Source: Chlorokybus atmophyticus (taxonomy: Eukaryota; Streptophyta; Chlorokybophyceae; Chlorokybales; Chlorokybaceae). Taken from it: a stretch of 41,156 bases of DNA. The stretch covers positions 1,749,773 through 1,790,928 of the forward strand of contig RHPI01002090.1 of the NCBI GenBank assembly GCA_009103225.1. The letters run 5' to 3'. A program made the translations under genes and the position numbers. Of this stretch, positions 22,369 through 32,463 are shown piece by piece (the first letter of the stretch is position 1; each line of letters starts with the position of its first letter). Under the pieces are notes generated by a model, which was given only the letters and a program-made list of their open reading frames with translations, made no database searches and was not told the DNA's origin.

Positions 22369-24552
22369 TTAAGCAGCATTGGCGTCAGGCAGAGGTGAGG
22401 ATATTCGCTGCTTGCTTGCCTGCGCGCTGTGACGCTTGAGGCAAGGAGAGTCTTGCTGCTCACATTGCATTGTTTCCAGCTTGTCAAGGCGTAGATGCAA
22501 GCTGCGGCGTGCTTTGGACAGGGTAGGATGCGTGCTGAGCCCAGGCCGCTTCATCTTCCCACCCAACTGGGCAGCAGCTTTGGCTGCAAGGAACGAGTTC
22601 AGTTAGCCTTTACATACAGTGTGTGTGCGCCCTCCTATGAGTGTGGTTGTCACGCACCATGGGCGGCTACATCCGCTGCGTATTCACTCATCTCGAAGTT
22701 AGTCACTGCGTCACTGCCACTATATGCTATCGCTGCTCGATCATATGCTCTGCAGCCATACCATGGACATGAGTAGATGGTTGCAATGAGCCATCCTGCA
22801 AGACAATGCACAAAGACAAACCTTGCTGCATCGTCTTCTGAGTCAAATAACCCTAGGTAGATGTACCTGTTCCAATCAGCAGCATAAGAGGCAGTCAAAG
22901 AGAATGACCGACGTTCACTACTGCTAGACTTACTTTTTGCGCAAGTACTGCCCCATGCGGGCCTCCCAGCGGCCGCACTTGTGCTTTGTGACACCCCTGT
23001 ACTTGGAGCTCCCACGCGCAAAACCCTTGCTCTGCCGGCGCAGCGCATGCACAAACTCGTCCTTGCTTTTCGTACTCATCTGCGTCCATGTCCACATCAA
23101 ACTCAAGTACATCAAGGTTGCACTGATGCTGGACACCTTGGCGATAGACAATGAGCTAACCTGTCTCATTCCCTCTTCATACTCACTGGCGGCGAAATTG
23201 GTGTCGGCATTGCTGCCCCGAAACTTGATTGCAGCCTTGTCATATGCCCTTAAGGACCAGTGCGCAGAGTGAGCACACCGCAACAGCTTGGCACATGAAC
23301 AGCACAACTTGTAGTAGTCAATGGCCTAGTGTACGCAACGCTGCTCTAGCTGTCATACCTTGCAGCTGCCTCTTCGGTACCAAAACCTCCTGTCACAGCA
23401 AGCTCAGACAAAAAACCCCAAAACGGGAGTGGTACACAACACTATGCGGCTTTATCACAGTGACAGACCCAAACCCACATCTGGTTGGGAAAAACTGCAG
23501 CACAGAGCGGCACTGGCGCAGATAGCTCACCCAAGTAAACTTGCTTGCCACAGTCCCATATGTGTGCTTCCCAACGACCTGTGCGTCTGCAAGAACCCAG
23601 CAGTAAGCTTCGTCTGCCCGTGCAGCGGCTTGTGTCGCATCACTGTATAGCGTGTCTGGCTCTGCCATGCAAGCAGAACTGCAAACAGACACTACCTGTA
23701 AAATGTCACGCCGCGGTGTTGCGAGCTGCTGGAGCGGGGACCTCGACGCGGGCGAGCCTTCGTTGTGACTGCAGTTTGTTGCGCGTCATTGGCAGGTGGC
23801 TCGCATGATGCTACCTGCAGTGTGCTTGGGTCCGCAGCGACACCCTCAACCTTAGGGCCAGCATGTTGCGATCGCACTTCTTGAACCGTTGAGTGCACTA
23901 GAGCGTGCTCAGTAGCCACAGATGGGATGACCTGCATACGTAGAAACACAGGCAGAAAAGCAGAGTTGGTTGCAATGTGTCGGTTGACTGAGCATATGCG
24001 CGTGTTGGGAAAGGGATGGACTAGGAGTTCACCGCGGAGTCAGGTCTCAGGCGCTCAGGACAAGACTTTGTCCCCGCAGGACCAACGCAAAATCAGCAGT
24101 AAATGTGCAAATGCAGGCACTGTGTCTGGCTGACTTACCTGCTCGTTATGTTGGCTGGCACTAGCCACTGAAGCATTCCTGCGCGCTTTGGCGTTGCGCA
24201 GAGCGTTTGTGAAACCTTTGTTGCTGTCCAGCACAGAGCTGGTACCAGAGGTGTTGAGCTGCAGCATGCTGCCCATGCTGTCAACGAGTAACGTCGTCCA
24301 CCCCGGCATGGTGGATGCTGCTCCACTTGTCACCACAACTGGAACAACTGGAACAGGAGCCTTGGTAGTACTTAGGCATACAGGTGGAGGCTGAGCTGCG
24401 TTGGTACACGCGCTGCTGATTTCTGGCCTGTTCAGCCTGAGCGAAAGACTGCAGCTGGGCAGCTGGTCGTTGCAAGCAGGGGAGGTCTGCACATGGGTTG
24501 CGAGCTCGCAGGGATAGTCACTGCTTCGGTCTGAGATCACTCTGCGTGACAT
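22369..24552 (-). CDS. Double-AP2-domain transcription factor (APETALA2 type)
   Basis: Minus strand, about nine exons. The N-terminal exon (~24130-24552) is Ser/Thr/Pro-rich. The first AP2 domain runs over exons at ~23700-23930 ([13 protein letters not shown]), ~23530-23580 ([16 protein letters not shown]), ~23358-23385 ([10 protein letters not shown]) and ~23165-23265 ([18 protein letters not shown]). The linker [20 protein letters not shown] and the second AP2 domain follow at ~22930-23070 ([18 protein letters not shown]), ~22810-22865 ([15 protein letters not shown]) and ~22665-22773. The last exon is 22369-22585. Both domains keep the YRG/HRG start, the Trp and Arg DNA contacts and the Ala-rich helix. 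Linker and domain order match land-plant AP2/ANT proteins. The product should be a nuclear DNA-binding regulator. Start uncertain: ATG at 24552, or at 24648 in the same frame. Confidence 0.85.
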
Positions 24553-26796
24553 AACAGTCGCTGAGACTGCTTTGGCTGTTACCCTTAGCAAAGTGATCCA
24601 TTGCACACTCAGCAGCGTTACCTGACGCTCACAACGCGTGGGACGCAAGCAGTGGCAGCTGTTTTGTGCGTCTGCTGGACATGAGTGAAAAGTTGTTCAA
24701 GCCCATGTTGCAGTGCTGAAGCTGGGTGCAGACGCACTGGCTCAGCCAGCGTTTCATACGCTGTCGGGCCACAGCTCGCCAGCCACATGCCTGCCTCCCC
24801 CCTTCACCCCAGCCGTCAATTGTGTACAAGAAGCAGCAGCACCACCCGCTGCTCTGCTGCGTCGAGCACAAGCCGGTGAGTAGAACACTTACCACACCAG
24901 CTAGCTACCAGCGCACAAGCATGCTTCCTAGCAGACTCCGCTAAAGAGAGAGAAAGGGAGCGAGTGCAGCTGCATTCTTTGCATGCCGGAGGCGGCAACA
25001 GTGGCTTAGCGCATCGAATTGTCTGCGCATGCAGCTCCTCAAATAAAATCAACAAAGCGCTGCGCTCGCTGCTGCTTCTTGCGCTGCAAGGCATTCATAG
25101 CACCGCTCTGCTGTGACACCTTGGGCTGGGAGGCTGGATAATCGCTATCAGCCAGTGTTATCCACGCACACGCATACATACACAGACGCACTCACTCACC
25201 CACTCTCCTAAAAAGTAAAAGCAGCATCATCAGCTCAAGCACACCCCATGATCAGCTTGAAGGCTCTCCTGACAAAGTACGGGCAGAATCCTCCTGCGGC
25301 GACAGCATTGCTTTGCGTTGCTGTTTTTTTTGGGGTGCCCTGCCACATTCACCCGCTCTCCGTTGACCGACCATTTCAGCCGCCCGGCGCGCCGTCGCCG
25401 TCGTCCTCGCAGACAGCTGGTGAGGAGCCAGCGCAAGCATCCACCCATCTACCTCGTGAACAACGACAACGACTTGACAGCAGAATTGTGTGTATGCTGG
25501 AAGCGACACACGTGCACGCTGTCAAGTCGCTTGATGCTGTTCAGATGAAAAGCAGTCAGCGCGGGTCTCCAAATGACGTACATTCAACATAGTCTAGGCC
25601 TAGCTTTGAGAGATTGTTTAGCGACACACTATGATGATCAGTGACACTTTATCAACAACAAAACGTACCTGGTTGTATAGTACGCATGGTTTCCTGTTGA
25701 TTATTGTAAAGCTGGGTGATCTCACACTCCCATCAAGCTGAGCTCTACCTCCTCGCCCTATGCATAGGCTACCGGTATGCTCCGGTGCTGCCACACACTG
25801 TCATATGTCTTTGACCAGAAGTGTCCCTGCGCTCCCGACACGGAATTGCAAGTCAATGCAGTGCTGCTGCTTGCTCAACAGTCGTCCAGCCAGGTAAGAC
25901 AGACCATCATGCATGGTTGACGAAAACAGCAACGAATTGAGTGAAAAGATGACAAGACAGCACGGTGTCTGTCAGTGGCACACACTGCGGGTACTCTGAG
26001 AGCGGTTTTCTCGAGGTATGTAGCTAAAGGCCAGCAAAACTCCGCACTGGGATGCGTCGGCGGTTTTGCTGCGGGAGAATTACTTGAAGCTTACACGTGT
26101 TCGTGCGCTTTGTCTTGTCCAACGGGGCATCCGTAAACGCTTCACTAACAGCTGAATCACTCTGTGTAGATGCGCCTATGCATGTATGTGCAAGCACTGC
26201 ACAGTAACTCAGGCGAGGCGGCGATTCTAAGAAAGAGAGAGACGAGTCCGCGCCAACCAGCCCGACTCGGCTTGGGAAGAGGGACCTCACCTTTCCCGGA
26301 CCCGCCTAGGTCCAGCAGTCTGCGTCGACGTGCTCACTGCAGAGGCGGGCTGTCACAGATGGAAGCTCGTAACAGCACCGTCTGGGAGCGGGCACTGTGA
26401 CTACCAACGAGGCATGCAGCACGCGCAGAGCTCACAGTCAAGCCACTGCTGAGTCATACGCACATGCAACCATGTGTGCTCATCTTGGTTGGGTGCAATC
26501 CTTGGCAAAGAGAAGGATCTACTCTGGGCAAGGGAGCAAATTCTGCACGAGGGCCTATTGCTTGCTGCCCATCTGCAGTCTGCACCGTTGTACATGTACT
26601 AATTACATTGTATACAGTGTCTACCATGTAGTGGACACGCAGCACACTGACACCACCGAGGGTCTCGCTGCAAGGGTTGAGTTGCGGGCAACCATGCGCA
26701 CATGCTTGCAGTCGTGTCCTGTGCTGCTCATGAACCAGCAACGCATCATAAGGTATAGTAATGGGTGCACACTATGCCCTGCGTAGGCATAGACAA

Positions 26797-26851
26797 GCAA
26801 CATGGCACATGCAGTCAATGGCTTGGTGCCGTGCACCATGTGCCATGTTGC
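26797..26851. repeat. Hairpin with 15-base perfect arms and 25-base loop
   Basis: GCAACATGGCACATG at 26797-26811 pairs exactly with 26837-26851. It lies outside any recognised gene. Confidence 0.88.
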
Positions 26852-26968
26852 CATCCCAGAAAAAGGGAGTGGCGAGACAATTGTAGAAATGTGGCTGAAT
26901 GCACAATCGACCTGAGGACTGGACCCGTTCACATGTGTGAGACTGGGAGGCTCCTCCCCCCTGAGACG

Positions 26969-27025
26969 TGCGTGGTGTGTGTGTGTGGGGTGGGGGGGGT
27001 GGGGGGAAGGGGGGACGGGGCGGGG
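26969..27025 (+). other. G-rich tract with G-quadruplex potential
   Basis: GTGTGT passes into repeated runs of four to eight G separated by one to three other bases on the plus strand. There are more than four G runs within about 45 bases. It lies beyond the 3' end of the minus-strand HCAR gene. Confidence 0.75.
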
Positions 27026-27308
27026 ATCACGCACTGGCTAGTTTTCATTGCGTATGCAACCAACTGTGTGCAGTACAAAGCGCATACAGGCTGATATCAT
27101 GTAAAGTGTTACTTACAAAGACGCCTGCCTGAGATAATGTTGACTGCACTTAACTGCCACTGCAAACCACATCAGCGCACGCCTCCCACCTTGATGACAG
27201 CATGCTGCGCAACGTGTATGATAAGCAATAACAGCAACTGCAGCTAGACCATGACAAACATGGCAGCAAACTTGACTGACAATCCCATGACAACTATTAC
27301 AGTTATGC

Positions 27309-29826
27309 TCAATGTTGGCTGCCCTGTGCACGTTTGGCAGCTTCCCCCTGCGCTAGCAAAGCATCTACCTCGCCCTTGGTATTGTACATGTCCACAAGCT
27401 TCTTGGCATACGACGGCACGTGCTGATCAGCACGCTGCTTGCCCCAAGTCCGCATAACATACAGGTAGTTGCGAATAGTGTGGTAATCTAGCGAGTATCG
27501 CCCGAACTCCAATCCTTTTGGTCCAATCTTCTCCAAGACCCATGCCAGTAGCTTGCCGACAAAGCGTGGTGCAGGCTTTGTTTTCTGCACCCCTAGCGTG
27601 GCGCGGTCATCGCTCTTTACCGTCTCCATCACAAATGCTGTGCGGCTGCCGGTGCTCACCGTTGGCGTGATCTCTAGCTGATCGCGCACCAGGTCCAGCA
27701 TCTCCCTGCCTTTGCTGTTGCGTACGGTGATGTATTGCGGATGATTCGACATGGACACGCCAGGCGTCTTTGGCACCCCCATGTAGCCAACAACAAGGTC
27801 GGCTAAGCCATTGGTGTAGTCAAAGCAGGTGTAACATGATGGAGCGATCACGTCTTTCAAATCGTCTGCCGGGAGACAGAAGTATGGAACCTCCTCAGTG
27901 CGGCCATCCAAGTGTTTAAGATGCACCTGTCATTGCGCTGTACACATGAGGCATGATACAATCACCCAGTAATGATGCAAGTCAATTGCACATGTTGGCT
28001 TTCACGCACACACAGCGACTATGACAACTGGCACCTGATAGTCTTGCATGAACTCGTAGTGAAGCACAGTGGAAGGGTCATCACTGGCTGCGTTCAAAAA
28101 CTTCTCCAGACCTTCGCGTGGCCCATTGTCAACGCAATTTGTACCCAACACATACAACTTTTCCAAGTTCAAGTGTTTCTCAACAGCTCGCAATGCCTGA
28201 ACCTGTGGAGAGTCAAGTACTGAATAATGCAGGGCAGACAGCACATGCTGCAACGTGTTCGTTGCAACGGGACATGTCAACTTGCACCCAAGATGGGCTT
28301 TCGCCGTTACCTGGCACCCAACTCCACAGAACAAAAGCCTCTTCACGCCTGCGGCCTCGACAAGTGCCAGCGTATTGAGGTTTGGAGACAGTGATGGCTT
28401 CACTCCGCGTGCCGCAACGACTTCCTCGGGCGTCCTGAATCGCAAAAAGAGTGTAGTGCATGCCAGACTAGCAAGACTGATGTTTGACTATGGCCAGCTA
28501 TTGTCAGTTTGCATACACCAATGCATGCTGTTAAGCTTTTACCTTGCGAGGACAGGATAAGGTTTGAGTCTGTCATTGGGGTCACTACGCAAGAACGGAA
28601 CATTAGACGAGGGAGTTGCATAGTTAAACAAAGCAACACAACTCACCTCTGTACACAAATGACGGCATCAACACGGCCCGACTTCAACATCTCCACTGCA
28701 ATTGAGGTTACAACACCAGTCCACTGAGCTCCTGCAATGACAGACGCCACTTGTTACAATGTTGCTACTCAGCATGGCGCGCTGATAGCTGTCGGTAGCA
28801 GCCCAATCAAAACATGCAGGAGCACCCCCGCCAGCATGTCGCGCCCCATTCCAACAGCCTCGTTGCGATACCCGGCACTGGTGGTACCCGCTTGGCATAC
28901 ATCATCTCCTCGTGGACACCAAAGTGCGTGTCGTCCATCGACAACGGGTCGCGCCCTCGTCCATGAACAGCAGGCTCCAGTTGCTGCGCTGACACAATGG
29001 TGAGAACTGGCAGACAAGAACGCTAGGCAGAAGAGGCACGACATCGGACAGGCTACCTACCTCAACACGAGACATGCCATCGTTAAGAAAGGCGCAAGCG
29101 CTCTTCACGTGGGCGACATAGTAAGTGTCACAGAGACCGCAGTGGCTGCAGATCATCCCCACATGTCGGTGTCGCAGTTGTCGGCAATGCTTGCAGCAGA
29201 GGCGTTTGCCAAGCAGGCGGACAACATGCTAAGTATGTAGCAGCACTGCTGTCCCCGCTCACCTGCAGTGTTCTTTCGCAGGATAGGTGCTTCCCGGCTT
29301 GATGGGTTTTGCCTTCGTTCGCCAATCGTCAGCCTTGCTGCTCTCCCGCGTAGCCACGCAGCCTGCAGCTCACAGTTGCTGCACTGCGTTAGGTAACAGG
29401 CTTCCAACAACTTTGCAGCGTCAGACAGGGACGATGGCAATGCGAAGCACAGTCGAACACTTGAACAATTCTGTTCATTAAACTACGCCTATTCAAAGCA
29501 CGTGCGCACACGCCCATCAACGTTTGCAACTGAAACTGCAAACAGCAACAGTGCAGAAGAGGCTTGACCGCTGCATGCAGTGAAATGAGACGCTTAACCA
29601 CTGTGTGCACAGCATAACGTGGCAATAATGACGTCCCCTAGCAAAAACGCCAAACTGGCTTACACGTTTGAAGCGGGAGTGCTGTGCGCTTGGGCCCCGG
29701 CAAACCGCAATTCCTGCGGCTCTCAAGCGCAGATCCAGGCCGTCTCCTGTTAAGCCGAAGTGCAGCTGAGTCAATGCATGATGTCGAGCACGACACGGAC
29801 GGTGCCACCGGCGCCGTCGCCGCCAT
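27309..29826 (-). CDS. HCAR: 7-hydroxymethyl chlorophyll a reductase, plastid
   Basis: Minus strand, about nine exons joining in phase: 29664-29826, 29263-29362, 29061-29145, ~28873-28980, ~28647-28730, ~28546-28590, ~28309-28435, ~28040-28202 and 27309 to ~27928. The enzyme is a flavin/iron-sulfur protein of the FrhB-like family that reduces 7-hydroxymethyl chlorophyll a to chlorophyll a with ferredoxin, the last step of chlorophyll b-to-a conversion. Similarity to the Arabidopsis enzyme is strong throughout, including STYPAKEHCSHCGLCDTYY with its iron-sulfur cysteines, GVKPSLSPNLNTL, FCGVGCQ, VLGTNCVDNG, VIAPSCYTCFDYTN and SLDYHTIRNYLYV. The first exon begins with the ATG at 29826-29824 and gives an Ala/Ser/Arg-rich plastid transit peptide (MAATAPVAPSVS). 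It shares an upstream region with the CPBP protease gene. All expected Cys clusters are present. Confidence 0.93.
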
Positions 29827-29962
29827 CGCTGACGACAACACTGAACCAAAGGCCGTCTACCACAGTGATCACTTCAGTCCACAAGTTCAGTGAACGTGTT
29901 GATCCAGGTGAGCATGCTGGCAAGCCCTAACCTGCCTGTGTGAGCATGACTTTGTCATCGTC
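29827..29962. promoter_or_regulatory. 136-base bidirectional promoter between HCAR and the CPBP protease gene
   Basis: Start codons of two divergent genes lie 136 bases apart. The interval holds a 10-base palindrome AGTGATCACT (29864-29873). Around it is a wider dyad: CACTGAAC at 29839-29846 and its complement GTTCAGTG at 29885-29892. No TATA box is obvious. Both 5' leaders must fit here, so the regulatory space is very small. Confidence 0.55.
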
Positions 29963-31817
29963 ATGGAGTCCGCGGCGGCGGCGGCGGCCGCGGTGGGGTC
30001 GGTGGGGTCTGCGGGGCTGGCATGGGGACGTGGAAGCCAAGAGGCTCCTTGCCATAGTGGGCGAGTAAGCTTTGCCGCCGCATTGCTGCCCCTGCGCTGC
30101 TCCAGGGTGCGGTTGGGCTCGAGGCGAAAGCGGCGGACAGCGGCGCTTGCTGCTAGCGCCATGCTCATGACGTCCTGCATGATGAGCCATGACGACCGAC
30201 AGCTGTTCCTGGGTGCATTGCGAACCCCTGGAGCTGTCAACCGGAGAGGAAGGAAAAACGTGGGTTTGGTCAGTCGTCGTGGGTGCTTGTCCCAGTGCTT
30301 GCAATCAGAATAAACTCGTGTTCGATGCATGCATTACACAGAAGCTTATATACTCGCAGTAATTAGCAGCGTCATCAGAAGATATGTTTAAATTATGTCG
30401 TGTGTATTGGGTTGTTGGCAGTGGGTAGGTGCAGCGTCATTGAAGTGCTGTGTTAAGCGTCCCGTCTGTACGGCGACTTGTGTACCTCTGGCCTGCATGC
30501 CAGCTATGACGAGTAGCATAGCTGGCACGCAGTGCAAATACCAACCTGAGTCGCGGTGTAGATATGACTCTGGGCCTGTCCCATAGTGAAACACCCAATG
30601 CACATTGTGTCAGGCGCGTAGCCAACCTTGGGCTTTGTGTTGAATGCAGACGAAGTCGGTCGCACCCTACTGTTGCAGCCAGTCAGGTTCCTCTAGTGGG
30701 GACTTGGGGGAAGCTCGCAGTCATGACGGTAACGCAGCTGACAGGGTGAGGGACGAGGCGTCAACTCCTGGTTGTGAGCCCGAAATAACCAGTGCGCCAG
30801 GGACAGCTGTGCACCCCAAACAACGTTTCTCATGGTGGCCAACCAGTTTCATGTCCTCTAAGGTGAGTTGTGCGTTGTGCATACACAGTTTCAAGTCGTT
30901 GAAACATAACCGTGCATTGAATCAACTACCAACCACAGCATGATAGTTGGTGGCGAAGACTCTGCGGGTTTAAGCCAGGGGAGGAGCTGTGGTCTGTGCC
31001 CTGGACGCTTGGGACAGTTACCCAGGTACGTGGGTAGGTGCTACAGTCTCAGCTAGGCACCCTTGCACTTTGGATGTTGCGCTGTGGGTGTTGTTCAGCG
31101 TATCTATGTGAATAATCCAAATTCGACCTGACCTGGCAGGTCATGTTTCTATGGTTGATGGCCTTTTGGATGCTGGGGTCCTTCGTGATTCCCAGCGTTG
31201 CTCGACGGGTGGGGTTGGTTCCGGAGAGGCTAACATATCGCGGGCAAGCATGGTACCATCTGCTAACAGATGTGGTGGAGATGGCCGCTGGGCTAGGCAT
31301 CCTTTACCGCTGCTTAGCCCCGTTCCGACCCTTTCCTTCCGGGCAGTGGTTCCCGTTCAAGCTGCAGGGCCGTTGGTTTATTGACGTTCTTGTCGCCTGC
31401 ATGGCGTTCCCCATTGTCAACACATTGGCTTTCATCAACCAAGAACTCCTTCCCATTCCTGGCGGAGGCTTGTTGATGACGTCTCCACTGGAAGAGTCTC
31501 TGGGTGCCAAGGACCCCATTGCAAACTTGGTGTTCGTGGTTGTTGTCGCCTTCTGCGCTCCAGCGTGGGAAGAAATCATTTTCCGAGGGTTCCTGCTACC
31601 TTCTCTCACGCGGTATATACCGCTCGGGGCCGCATTGGCAGTCAGCGCTGGGGCATTCGCGATCGCGCACTTCAGCCTTCAGAGGCTGCTACCGCTGTGG
31701 TTTCTTGGCATGGTGATGGGCATTGTGTTCATGAGGACGCGCAATTTGCTTGCCTCCATGGTGTTGCACAGCCTCTGGAACTGCTATGTGTTCTGGGAGC
31801 TTCTGAATGGGTATTAG
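29963..31817 (+). CDS. CPBP (CAAX-type) intramembrane protease, plastid-targeted
   Basis: Exons 29963-30259, 30650-30862, 30939-31025 and 31140-31817 all join in phase 0, giving 424 aa. Residues 1-99 are Ala/Arg/Ser-rich like a transit peptide. Residues ~170-270 resemble plant plastid CAAX-protease-like proteins (ELWSVPWTLGTVTQVMFLW, LTYRGQAWYHLLTDVVE). The C-terminal CPBP/Abi domain has the three signatures: EEIIFR at 343-348, FAIAH with His376, and HSLWN at 409-413. Several hydrophobic segments flank them. Family members are glutamic-type intramembrane proteases; plant plastid members take part in thylakoid membrane maintenance. All catalytic residues are kept, so it is probably active. It is divergently transcribed from HCAR. 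Exon 2 is less conserved. Confidence 0.88.
30493..30532. repeat. Hairpin with 16-base stem in the first intron of the CPBP gene
   Basis: CTGCATGCCAGCTATG (30493-30508) pairs with 30517-30532, with one A/C or G/U position and an 8-base loop. Confidence 0.85.
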
Positions 31818-32463
31818 ACTAGTACGCCACTAACCTCTGTACACTTCATTATTGCCCATTGGTCAGTGTCTGGCCTAGTGAAGCTGCTGGTGTTGCTACT
31901 GGCGTTGCCATTGGCATGGGCACCTGCGGTGATTGGCTTGCACTACTCTTATGTCGTGGTGTGCTTGATACATTACATATGTAAAGGTATTCTTAGAATA
32001 TCGCGGCTCTGGTGTGCCCCACCCAGTCACAATGACTGACGAGTTGTGGGGTGAGCTGGTATGGGTGTACCAGGAAAGCACAATAACTTCGCATGTTTGT
32101 TAACATCCCTCCGTGACAATGCTGAAACCCAGTGAATGCATGGACATAGCGCACATTACAGTGTGCATGCATCTCAAAGACCATACCAAGACTGTACTGA
32201 CGCCCAGCACGAGAAAAAGCACAAGCACAGTTCACAAGTAGACCACTCCCTTCCGCATTCACTGCACAACTGGGCAAGCACATGCTGTAGTGCACTACAG
32301 TAGTACAGCAATAGCAGGTGTGCTGACGGAGCAATGCCAGCACCTGAGAACCACATCTACAATGATGCATCAACTGCGCGTTGATCAACTCAACCAAACG
32401 TCCAACCCTACTCCCTGATGGTTGCAAGACACCTCTACATATTGCTGGCAAGCAACACTGCCA
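31818..32463. other. Convergent intergenic region
   Basis: It lies between the stop of the CPBP gene (+) and the stop of NAR1 (-). There is a 16-base perfect palindrome CTGTAGTGCACTACAG at 32285-32300. A TGTAA at ~31979 could serve as polyadenylation signal of the CPBP gene. No coding sequence recognised. Confidence 0.45.

Larger units (their letters stand above)
24649..27308. other. Unassigned 2.7 kb region with several exon-like frames
   Basis: Plus-strand stretches look coding but match no family I know: ~24690-24875 (contains LKLGADALAQPAFHTLSG, ends at a GTGAG donor), ~25400-25485 (contains KHPPIYLVNNDNDLTAEL) and ~25783-25892 (contains RCCHTLSYVFDQKCPCAPD, ends at GTAAGA). On the minus strand ~26032-26163 follows an acceptor-like CTACACAG and ends in a stop. 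A plus-strand gene at ~24690-26000 of unknown function is possible. I could not link the pieces in one phase-consistent chain. Confidence 0.25.
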
